Positions 41,001 to 53,000 of a stretch of DNA of 64,000 nt are shown here, one piece after another (the stretch's first letter is position 1; each line of letters opens with the position of its first letter). Below the pieces are notes generated by a model, which worked only from the letters and a program-made list of their open reading frames with translations, had not been told where the DNA came from and did not search any database. The position numbers were made by a program, and so were the translations under genes. Source of the stretch: Theristus sp. LFF4_11 (lineage: Eukaryota > Nematoda > Chromadorea > Monhysterida > Xyalidae); NCBI GenBank assembly GCA_030248135.1, contig JASANC010003710.1, forward strand, positions 62,001-126,000, read 5' to 3'.

Positions 41001-44000
41001 TACGAGGTGGACAACACCAAGTACAGTGGCGGCCAAAAATTTGGAAGCACCGAAAACATGTGGAAGTCGCACTGATACCCATAAAGTAACGTATCTTTGT
41101 CTACTCGCATATGAAAATGTTTGCAGATCGCATCACAGTTACAAAAAAATTAATCAGCATACTGCATGTACGGCACGTTGTAGACTCACACTGTCTTTCA
41201 CAAATATAAGCTGCATTTCCAGTGGTTGCTGTCAACAGTGTAGCATTGTACTTATAGTAATCGTCGTGTAACAAAATAGCACGAGTATTTCCACTAATCC
41301 AAAATTTAGTTCTAAAATAAAAAGTGAGGCACAATGATTACTCTCATCTCAAGTTTTTCTCAACACACTTCTAATATTACACAGGAGAAACGATTTTTTA
41401 ATGTTGTATGTATGTTTACATTAAACGGAATTTTATGTCAACATCTTGTCATAACATACATACGGCAATTAACATCTTGTCGTAACATAGAACAGCATAA
41501 CATTTTGTCACAACATGTATGTATGTTGCATATGACTTTGTCAAATGTGGCAACATAAAATTTACATTATAAATCGCTGCAACTTGCAGCGTGCATCTCG
41601 CATACAAATTTGGTTGTATGCAACATTTTGTGATCATAATATCTTCATATAACACGCGTGGTTGTTGGTGAACCAGCTGTTTTTGTCAGTTTTGGTTTGT
41701 TCGCGTTATATTCGTCATCAGTCCTTGTAAACTTTTAAAACAGTCCTTAAACAACCCATTTCACCTGCGCACACGAGACGCCTGGCTATATCCATTATTC
41801 AAAACACTGAAACAGCTTAGCTATTCAGAGTTTCTGCAAAACTTTTGTAAGAACTGCAGACCTGTTTTTTAGTTCATCCGTCGTATCATTTTACTCCCAA
41901 TTTCAGTTTCAACTTTATCCAGACCTAAGCCAACCACCAACCGCAAAACAGATTTTCGTGTTGAAAAAGATTGCATGTTTGTCCACAAAACGTAGCCCGA
42001 TACATCAGTTTGGCCAATCAGCGAGATCTGTTCAGACCAGCGACAATCACATGCAACCAGCGTCGGATCTCAATTTTTGAGATTTCAATCACCGGTGATT
42101 AGCCAAAAGTTTACAGCTGTTCGAATCCCATCGGTGTCGCATTTCTAAAACAAAATTTACAATCAATTCGACAGTTTTGCACTCTCTCTCCTCCTGTGGT
42201 TGTACACAGAACAAAGGTCAACCGACAGACAGCAGTGCAGCCGTTTGATGGTCGTAAAAAATGAAGCAGCTTTCATTGATGGGCGCCGCTTCACAGACAC
42301 GGTGTTCTAACATTTTTTTCAAAAATTTTTTGAACTGGTTTCATGACTAGAGTTTCAGAACAAAACTTTTTAAAATGAAGGAGAAAATCAGTCATAAAAT
42401 TTTGCACCCCCTTCCCTCCTGTGGTTGTATACAGAACAAAGTCATTAATTATGGTTGGCACTGTACCCGCTGATTGGTCACGTTTTTTGCTGTGCCATGT
42501 TGACCGTATTCTTAGTTCTACCATTTGGTTCACAAATTAACAGTCAGCTGATTGGCTACATTTGAATTTTGTCCACAGATTGGTCAAACCAGCTTGATCC
42601 AGACAATCTCCTTGCCATATTCAAATGCCATAATGGTCAAATTGCACGTGGTATACAGATTGACTGTGGAATGAACATATCTACGTTTGTACCAATGAAC
42701 TGCATACTGGTCTTGAATATTACGCAAAAAACAAAGTATGTGGTAAAACTAGCTTTTGAACATAAACTAGACACATAAAACGCAATTTCATGCAATTATG
42801 TCGATGCATAATACAAGTCATAAAAATACAAATGATCGTTATATGCACACTTCGTATCATGTTGCATATAACGAAAACGTCACTATTTCTGTATGCAACA
42901 TGCCGAAGACATATAATGACATAAAAAAATTGTTTCTCCTGTGTTATGCCAAAAGATTACCTTCCAGCATCTTTTCAGTGACTTACCCGTCTGGGAATAC
43001 TGTGGTATTTTTATCAAGCATAGCAGTTAGAAAGTGCACATCGCTTTTAGTTAAATTAGCCAATACACCGTCTCTTATGGCACAGTCACTGACAGCAGTT
43101 TCCTCGTCTACTTGGGTTGATGAGATAAAAAACTCTTGATGTTTGTATTGGTGCCACCATCCAAAGCACTGCACTGCTGTTGCTGAAAAAATACGAGGTA
43201 TTTGGACTTATGTCAATAACAGTTAATTACAATATAGACCAGAAAGCATGTGGACCATGGGTGTATAATGAGGCAACGTAGACATCGGCCACTGCATTCG
43301 ACGCAATTACCGGCTCCGCATTTATCCATGGCATGGCCCAATTAGCTCTGACCCAGTTATCAAGTGTGGCATTACCAGTGTCGTATGGAAAAAACGCTTG
43401 CGTGATTTGGAAACTTGTTGGACGACAAACAACAGTGATCTAAACGTGTTTGCTCATTAGTATTGTCGTGTTGTTTAGGCATCTTTTTCTTCCAATTTTG
43501 TTTTATAAGACTTAAAGATACATTATTAATGTAATGGATGTTTCTGTCTAATAAACAAATGTTTTCGCAGATTCTGTATAATGAACAAATGTTATGCAAT
43601 TACTCGGTAGTAATGAGATATCGCTGTGGAAACACCATTCCACACGGTGATGCGAATATGCCAATGTCTCAGTTTGTTTAACGTTCTAACGATGATGTGG
43701 AAGTTTTCGTCGTGCAAGCTTGTCATGTCAGCAAACGTTCCGTTTATACCATCTGGATCAACGTACTCATAAAAGACCCGTAGCGTATTGGGCCCTGCAA
43801 TAAGGTTGCAATCTTATTCAAGTTCTATTACCTTGTAGCTAAAGATAACATTCATACATGAAACGTATGGTTCGTCAAGAAGGATAGTGATATTTTCGTC
43901 CAAAAATGTGACGGTATTGAGAGTGAGTGTTGGCGTTGTGTTGGCGATGTTAGAAAGATACTCGCGGGTGATGATGTAGATTGGGAACTGTACGGTTTCG

Positions 44001-47000
44001 TTTGTGCCCAAGGCAACAGTGTCAATTACTTGACCTTCAAATTCGATCTGCGCAGAGTTGGGCTAAAATACACAAAAATTTAACTTCAAAAAAATACAAC
44101 ATGCAGAATGCGTTATGAGGTGTGTATAAGTATGCGAATTACAATAACGTTAACTGTAGTGATCATTCGTTACTAACCATGGTGTCATTTAAAAATATTC
44201 GTAACGGACTTTGCATCAGATAAGAGGTTGTGAGCGAATTGTTCCAAAGCAGAGAAAAGTTTTTCTCTCTAGTCACTGTAATTGAAAGTTTTTGTTTATT
44301 AACATGCACAATATACGTTTGGTAGTAGACACAGTTCAACAGTCAACAGATGTAACCTTGTCTCCCACATATGTAGGCGGCGAGTCCACCGGATGAAACT
44401 AGCGTTGCATTATATTTATAGTGGTCATTAGTTAGCTGCAGTGCTTGACCTCCACCGTTAACCCAGTAACTGGTTCTAAAAATTTTTTTTTAAAGTTTGA
44501 TTGTACTCAAGTTTACACAGTGCATAAAATTTCTTACCCATCAGGGAATGTTGTTGTGTTCATATCCAACAAAGCAGTTAAAAAGTGAACATCTGCATCA
44601 GTCAGATTTGCAAGTTCAGCGTCTCGTACATTGCACTCGGTTATAGCAGTTGCCTCATTGACGTGGTTGGTGCTAATAAAAAATTCGCGATGGTCGTACT
44701 GATGCCACCAGCCAATGCATTGTGCTTTCGTTGCTGCGTTGCAAATTATGGCTCACAATTTTACGTTTTTGTTGTTCATGTCGTTGCTCTTAGAATACCA
44801 AAGCGGCAAGAACAAATTTTGAACACATCTATACCATGCGCATAGAACGATGCTATGTAGACATCAGCTTCTGCATTTGATGCAATAACTGGTTGGGCAT
44901 TGATCCACGGCATTCCCCAATTAGCCCTGATCCAGTGTGATGAAGAAGCATTCTGGTATGGGAAGAATGCCTGCGTAATTCGAAAATCAGCTGGCCGGCA
45001 CACAATTATTATCTGAAATAGACCAGTTTTTTTAATTCAATTTGTTACTTTATTTTTACTGAGCTAAACATGGCATAAACAGGTGTGGCAAGACGGTGTC
45101 CACCATAATCAGTAGACGCTTGGCTTTCCGAGAGTGTGAGTTGCATGCGAAGCATGCCCGTCCAACAGTATGGTGTCACACTGTCAGTGTGCAACGTATA
45201 GCTAATTGTTTGAGTGGAAACTGTTGTAGGAAGGAAAGGAACTGTAGCAAGCTCAAACCATATGTGTGCATAAAATTGCTGATTCCTAATATTTGCGTCC
45301 AAGCGTCCACGTTAATGTATGGGCGCTTTTGTAAAAAAAGTATTTTTGGAATTACTCGGTAGTAATGTGATATCGCTGTAGAAACACCATTCCACACGGT
45401 GATGCGAATCTGCCAATGCCTCAGTTTATTTAACGGTCTGATGATTGTATGAAAGTTTTTGTCGTTTAAGCTTGTCAGGTCAGCAAACGTTCCGTTTATA
45501 CCATCTGGATCAACGAACTCATAAAAGACCCGGAGTGTATTCGGCCCTGCAGTGAGTGTGTAAACTTTTAACACCACGGTTATAATTGTTCAAGCCCAAT
45601 AGTAAAAAAATTGTTTGAAAGTTTACATGAAACGTATGGTTCGTCAAGAAGGATAGTCATATTCTCGTCCAAAAATCCCACGGTATTGAGAGTCAGTGTT
45701 GGAGTTGTGTTGATAATGTTAGAAAGATACTCGCGGGTGATGATATAGATTGGGAACTGTACTGTTTCGTTTGTGCCCAGAGTTACAGTATCAATTACTT
45801 GACCTTGAAATTCAATCTGCGTAGAGTTGGTCTGAAATTAGCATAAATTTAATTGTAAAAACATAAATACAATATTCAGAAAGCAAGGTTAATTGTATTT
45901 ATGTAATCATTCGTTACTAACCATGGTATCATTTAAAAATATTCGAAATGGACTTTGCATCAGATAAGAAGTTGTGAGCGAATTGTTCCAAAGCAGAGAA
46001 AAGTTTTTTTCTCTGGTCACTGTAATTGAAGGTTTTTGTTTATTAACAAGCTCAATGTATCTACGTTTGATAGTAAGCACAGTTCAACAGTCAACAGATG
46101 TAACCTTGTCTCCCACATATGTAGGCAGCGAGTCCACCGAACGAAATTAGCGTTGCATTATATTTATAGTGGTCATTAGTTAGCTGCAGTGCTTGACCTC
46201 CACCGTTAACCCAGTAACTGGTTCTAAAAGCTTTTTTTTTTAAGTTTGATTGTACTCAAGTTTACACAGTGCATAAAATTTCTTACCCATCAGGGAATGT
46301 TGTTGTGTTCATATCCAACAAAGCAGTTAAAAAGTGAACATCTGCATCAGTCAGATTTGCAAGTTCAGCGTCTCGTACATTGCACTCGGTTATAGCAGTT
46401 GCTTCATTGACTTGGTTGGTGCTAATAAAAAATTCGCGATGGTCGTACTGATGCCACCAGCCGATACATTGTGCTTTCGTTGCTGCGTTGCAAATTGTGG
46501 CTCACAATTTTACGTTTTTGTTGTTCGTGTTGTTGCTCTTAGAATACCAAAGCGGCAAGAACAAATTTTAAACGCATCTATACCATGCGCATAGAACGAT
46601 GCTATGTAAACATCAGCTTCTGCATTTGATGCAATAACCGGTTGGGCATTGATCCACGGCATTCCCCAATTAGCTCTGATCCAGTGTGATGAAGAAGCAT
46701 TCTGGTATGGGAAGAATGCCTGCGTAATTCGAAAATCAGCTGGTCGGCACACAGTTGTTATCTGAAATAGACCCGTTTTTTTAATTCCTGTTGTTATTTT
46801 ATTTTTACTGAGCTAAACATTGCAGTAACAGGTGAAGCATGACAATCCCACAAAAATACAAAAATACGTTTGGTTTTTTTGTGTGTGAAGTTGCACAAGC
46901 ATACCTGTGCGACTGTATAGCGTTGCACGAGTATGGTGCAATGTCTAGGTAATAGTTTGAGTTGGAGCTGTCATAATAAAGGAAAAGAACTACAGGCGCT

Positions 47001-50000
47001 TTAAGCATATATGCACGTAAAATTCAGTGCACATGCAGTAGCAGCCATACGTTATTGCGAATGTCGTCTCGAAAGATGTTATGCGATCTCTTGAGATATT
47101 TACAGCAAGATTTGTGTAATGGGCGCACTCTGAGAGAGGCAAAAAATTAACACTATTTTCGTTGCAAGAGTTGTAAAGAGTGGAGAGCTCGCGAGAATTC
47201 AATCAATCAGCAGAAGGGGTGCTATACCTTAAAAGTATAACATTGTGTGTTAATTTGGGGATATGGTTCTAAGCTGTTTCATTGTCCCGAGCTCTTCGAG
47301 ACGGTATCCGCTAGCCGCAGTAACTTTTGCGTGCCACTGCACTTGTAATTGCTGTTAGCAAGCGTCCACGATAAGTGGTGGACAGTTCTATACAATTATA
47401 ATAAACAAATGTTTTTGCAATTACTCGGTAGTAATGAGATATCGCTGTGGAAACACCATTCCATACGGTGATGCGAATATGCCAATGTCTCAGTTTATTT
47501 AACATTCTAACGATGATGTAGAAGTTTTGGTCGTTCAAGCTTGTCATGTCAGCAAACGTTCCGTTTATACCATCTGGATCAACGTACTCATAAAAGACTC
47601 GTAGCGTATTTGGCCCTGCAGTTAGTGTGTAAACTTTTAGCACCACGGTTGTAATTTCTCAATCGTAAAACATTGTTAAAAATATTACATGAAAAGTATG
47701 GTTTGTCAAGAAGGAGCGGCTAAAAGCTGTGTTAAGCTCTATTATACAGGGTGTTCCATACGCAGTAATAATAACTTTTAACTTTTGTAGTTCACTAATC
47801 ATTAGAGCATTTTAATTAAAATTTTAACCAGTTATTTAGCAAAGTTCAAAGCTTAAAACTGGAAAACAACAAGTTCGTACATTGATGAATGTTTTGCTTT
47901 TAATGTTCATGCTTTTAGTTTATAAAACGCGTGACACAAAAAGACGCAAGAGCATGTTGTTTCAATTGCACCGTTTGAGCGACAAACTGAAATTCTAGCA
48001 TGAAAATTCATGTTTTGAAATTGCTGTTGACAGAGAAGAAAACGTTAGCATGATTTTTTTCACGCGTTCCTTTATCTATAAAGTTGATATGAGCATAAAA
48101 TTTGAGCTCAATGGGAAAATATATAAGTGTGTTGCCGTTTAACTAGGTATAATTCATCAGTTTGTATTTTTTTTTGACAAAATTGACACAAATTTTGAAA
48201 CAAACGTTCACATGCTGTTAACTAAATTTTCATCCAAAGGATTCATCAGTTGGCAGGCTGGAACGCAAGAAATTTGCTTTTTACTGCTTTTCTCTACTCA
48301 GACCCAACAAGCAAAAATACAGTTTTTCGGTTTTTTAATAGCAGCGGTAAAACCATTTTTGTTTGAAAATTGCAGCAAATCTAAATTTCACTTTCTAAAA
48401 TAATTGGTTAAAATTATTTTAACTACTTAAATTTAATTAAGTTACTTGAACGGCTGGCGAGTTACAACGCTCCAAATTTGGTATCACCACTTATGGGTCA
48501 CCCTGCATTACAGTAAAAAACAACGAAAACATACATGAAACATATGGTTCATCAAGAAGAATAGTGATATTCTCGTCCAAAAACGCAACGGTATTGAGAG
48601 TGAGTGTTGGTGTTGTGTTAGCAATATTAGACAGATACTCGCGAGTGACGATGTATATTGGGAACTGAATCGTTTCATTTGTTCCAAGAGTAACTGTGTC
48701 AATCAGTTGACCCTCATACTGCACTTGTAATGCATCTGGCTAAAATCAAAACGTTATTAAACAAAATGCTGCCAGGGCGAATTTTTTATTGAAAAAAAGT
48801 TTTTTGGCAGAACAGCCGGTACCTGAGTATCGTTTAGAAATATGCGCAATGGACTTTCCATTAAATATGAAGTGGATAGAGAGTTATTCCAAGTAAGTGA
48901 TAAATTCTTTACTGGTGACACTAAAACAACATATATTATTGATGTTTACCTGATTACTATACTATGAACACTCGTTTTAAAATTGTTGATCATTGAACAA
49001 AACACTTACACTGCCTCTCGCAAATGTAACTTGCATTACCAAAAGTTGGCGACACCACAATAGCGTTGTATTTATAAACATCATTCGTCAACTGTATGGT
49101 TTGTCCACCACCAGCAACCCAAACGTTTGTTCTGCATTGGGACAACTTTTCAGTGTCACTTTCTTGATATGCAAAAATACGTAATTGAAGAAATACCCAT
49201 CAACAAAGTAAGTCGTATTCATATCCAACACAGCAGTGAGGAAGTGGTCGTCTGCATCTGTCAAATTGGCTAAAACTGCATCACGTAGTTTGCATTCATC
49301 TTTCGCAGTTTCTTCGTCAACTTGAGTTGTGGAAATGAAGAATTCGCGATGTTGGTACTGATGCCACCAGCCAGTGCATTGAACTTGCAAGGCTGAAATG
49401 AATATTATTTACGGAATAATATTTCAATTAAAAAATTGGGTGTTTTTTGCTTAATATCCAGAAGCTAATCTGACTATTCCAAGCCACTATGTTGCTTTTC
49501 TTATTCTTATCTTGCAGTTCTCAATTTTACTGTTGTATTGAGACATATTTGTACATTCACCATGAGAATACAACGCAGCAATGTATACGTCTGCTTCGGC
49601 ATTTGATGCAATGACTGTTTGAACATTTATCCAAGGCATTGCCCAGTTAGCTCGAATCCAGTGGGCGCTTGAGGCATTTTGATAAGGAAAGAAGGTTTGG
49701 GTAATTCGAAAATCTGTTGGTCGACAGACAACGGTGACCTTAAACACAATGTTGTAATTGTACTCAAATGTTCAATTCTCAAAATACAAAATTGCAAGTA
49801 AGTAGCATGTCTACGTCAGAAAACAACCACTCACCGTGTAATATTCTGATGTTCTTGACGACACTCCGTTCCATATCACAACTCGTATATGCCAATCTCC
49901 AAGCTCGTCAAGATCGCGAATAATTGTGTGAAAGTTTGAGTCATTGTAACTTGCAAGGTCAGCAAATGTACCATTGAGACCAAAGGGATTCAAATATTGG

Positions 50001-53000
50001 TAATACACTCGAATTGTGTTTGGCCCTTAATCATATTCTAATAATTATGTATTTGCATGTGCAAGCGTAAGCGATAATGCACTTTGCAATTTCCATACAG
50101 TGCTGTATATTGTGCAATGATAATATGTTACTTACATGTGCTGTAAGGCGGGTCAAGCAAAATTGTCACGTTTTCGTTCAGCAAGGCAACAGGGTTCAAC
50201 GTCAATGTTGGTGTCACATTTAAGTAGCGCCTTGTTATAATTAAATCGCTGTATGGAAGCTGGTCGTACGTGTAATTGGACGCTTGATCAACTACTGTTA
50301 CGTTGAACATGGTTTGCGAAAAATCAGGCTAAAATAAAATTATAATGGTCGTGTCGCAAATAACTACAATAAGCCAAATGAATTATTCTCAAGCCTGTTT
50401 CAATCTATTGGTCTGAAATTTGGGAAACTGCTGGAGAAATGTTTGCCATTAATTGTGTTAAGATTTTACTTCAAAATTCAAAACACATAATGCACAGCAA
50501 TGGTTTGAAGTCCAAGTTCGAAAACATCCGTTTCAATGTCAAGCAATCCGATGTAGAATGTAGAAGTTCGATGTAGAATTGCGAGTTTTTTTAGTTTTCT
50601 TTGTCTTTTTCAAATCTAATGAAAGTGTCAAAGTCGCCGGTTATTTTTTGCTTTTGTTTCTTAGGCTGAACAATTTTTTTCAAAGAAAAGTCATAAATTA
50701 GGATTGAAAATCAAAACTTACACGAGCAGAACGAAAGTTAGTTTTATCACTTTTTTGTCACTCAACAATTCTAGCTTATTTACGGACGCAAAAACAAGCT
50801 AAAACAATTTAGAACAGCCAAAAATTGTTTTCAGCAGTTTTGGCAGAATAAATGCAGCATACTTTTTGGATTAGTAAGACCTCTGGTTTGCTTTAGATTA
50901 ATGAACAAACAAGAATTTATCCCATTTTTAACGCATGTGTTAAGTTGCCGTGCTTCTGAATTTTCATACAAAATTTTAATTCAATCAATGGCAAATATTT
51001 CTTAAACTGTGTTCCAAATTTCGTGCCAAAATATGCAACCAAACTCGAGAACGAGCTTTTTGCCCATTGTAGTTTGTTGCAACACCCAATATATGTTCAG
51101 GGTTGGACAAAAATTGCAAATTTAAAAAAATGGCGCCTATTCGTCAACATTATAAGATATTGAGCTGAAAATTGGATTTCTTATAGAATTTGTGATGCTT
51201 TCGCATGCGGAGCAATGTTTTCAGCTGAAATTATGTATATGAAAAGAACGCATCAATTCTATCAATGTTCCAAATATCAGTTCAATATGTTTTATTGTTG
51301 ACGAACATCAGCCATTTTAAATGTAATTTTTGATTTCAAATCATTCAGAACGAACATGCACATCAGTCAAGTTAACATTCTGTATCGGTATGGTTTGCTG
51401 CACAATTGTTGATGACGTGTCATTGAAGGAAACGATAAATAGTCTTTCTGTGGAGCTGTTGACCGGTGTGACTGTATGTTTGAAAAAAATTAATAAAAAA
51501 TAATAATTGCAAAAAGTGATTGCAAAAAGTTAAACAAGTTTGAAAAACTAACTGTGTCTTTGACAAATAAAACCTCCAAAACCAGAATCTGGTGCCGTTT
51601 CATCAGTTGCGTAGTAATGGTAGTGCCAGTTTTTTAGATGTACGCTGCCATTGCCAACCCATATGCTTGAGCTGAACGAAACTACGTGTATGTAATTCTT
51701 CTGCTAGTTGTTATTGTCGGCGAACATTTCAGCAAGAACAGTACTAATTTTTTAGCAAAACGCAAACTTGTCCGTAAAAGTATTGTTGCCAAAGTCCAAA
51801 ATGGCTGTGAAGAACTCTTGGTTAGACGCATCCAGTTCTGCAAGGCTACTGTAACGGGTTTCGCAATCAGCAACTGCCGTCAGTCGATTAACATTCGGTC
51901 CATTAGAGACAAAAAATTCACTACTGCCGTATTGGTGCCACCAACCAGTGCATTCTAGTTGCGCTAGAATTAATACACAATATGTGTACTGTACATGTAC
52001 AATATCATATGGCAATTTCAGACTGCGTATGAAGATTGAAAACAAACTAACGAGACTGATACAACGTAGCCAGATATAGTCGGAAGTACGCATTAGCAGC
52101 TATGATTTTTTCAGCTTGGATCCACGGTTGTGCCCAGTTGGCTCGTGTCCACAGCAATGCTGAATCGTTTTCATAAGGAAAAAACAGCTGCGTTATTTGA
52201 ATGTCTTGAACGCGGCACATGACCAGAACCTGAGCGTTATGAATTCTTTGGCACCATCACAGAAAAGATTCAGAGCCGAGTTTGATTGGGCGCCTACTTA
52301 CAGGGACTACTAATGACCAAATTTTTGTAACACCGTTCATTATTTCAATTTGCAACTTCCATCTTCCAAGGTGGTCAAATAGAATTGTGATTGCTGTTGT
52401 GTTCGTCGGTTGGTCGGCTGTATTCAGATCAGCAAACAATCCAGTGGTCCCGTTGGGTACCCGGTAGTGATACCGTATTCTCAGACTGTCATGCCCTGAA
52501 AAGTTAACAGTAAAAATGGTTAGTTACTGACAAGGTTAAATTGCAAAAATAGAAAAAGTTACGTAGTTGTTAGAGACAATACAACGCCCCTGAACCTACA
52601 CTTACAAGCATTGTATGGTGCATCCACTGACAACAATGTCTGCTCCATCAAAAAAGCAACTGAGTTAATAGTGAACGTCGGCACGTCTGTCAGGTTTTCT
52701 CGCGTATACAATGTTCCATAACCGATTGTGTCATATGGCGTCCCAATCTTTGATGCATCTCTGATTACAAGCGGATGAGTTTCTTCCGATCTATTTATTT
52801 TCTTGTCGGTAAGTGTCACTTGTATTGGTGGTTGACCGTAGAATTCAGATGATTGACTATCGTTTATGGATATGGTGAAATTTCTGCCTCCAGCTAAAAT
52901 AGCACATAAGAGCACATTTTTATTTTTTCCCTTTTGTTTAATGCTAATTAATGGTTTGTTGTAACCACTCAAATGATGGACAAACCGTTGCGATAGCAGA

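Larger units (their letters stand above)
40051..43185 (-). other. Lectin/PKD-like module 7
   Basis: Lectin exons about 42987-43185 (QCFGWWHQYKHQEFFIS; SDCAIRDGVLANLT) and 41189-41312 (LLHDDYYKYNATLL; AAYICERQ), separated by an intron of 1.67 kb filled by a transposon. Spacer about 40873-40966 (KKNFSLIWNDSVSTS). Then about 40599-40809, 40331-40526 (GPNTIRVFYEFVDPDG-type; reads SNTIRVFYEFVDPDG) and about 40051-40228 (VVCRPTDFRITQAFFPYQ). Confidence 0.82.
46577..49393 (-). other. Lectin/PKD-like module 4
   Basis: Lectin exons about 49198-49393 (QCTGWWHQYQHREFFIS; DECKLRDAVLANLT) and 49015-49133 (IQLTNDVYKYNA; ASYICERQ). Spacer about 48825-48922 (KNLSLTWNNSLSTSYL). Then 48531-48741 (TNETIQFPIYIVTREYL), about 47424-47618 (GPNTLRVFYEYVDPDG) and 46577-46762 (VCRPADFRITQAFFPYQNAS). 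The intron between the last-but-one pair contains a transposon and a broken exon copy. Confidence 0.82.

Noticed and set aside
44585..46594. Two nearly identical 86-codon plus-strand ORFs (44585-44845 and 46334-46594)
   Set aside because: They are antisense shadows of the duplicated lectin exons in modules 5 and 6, not genes.
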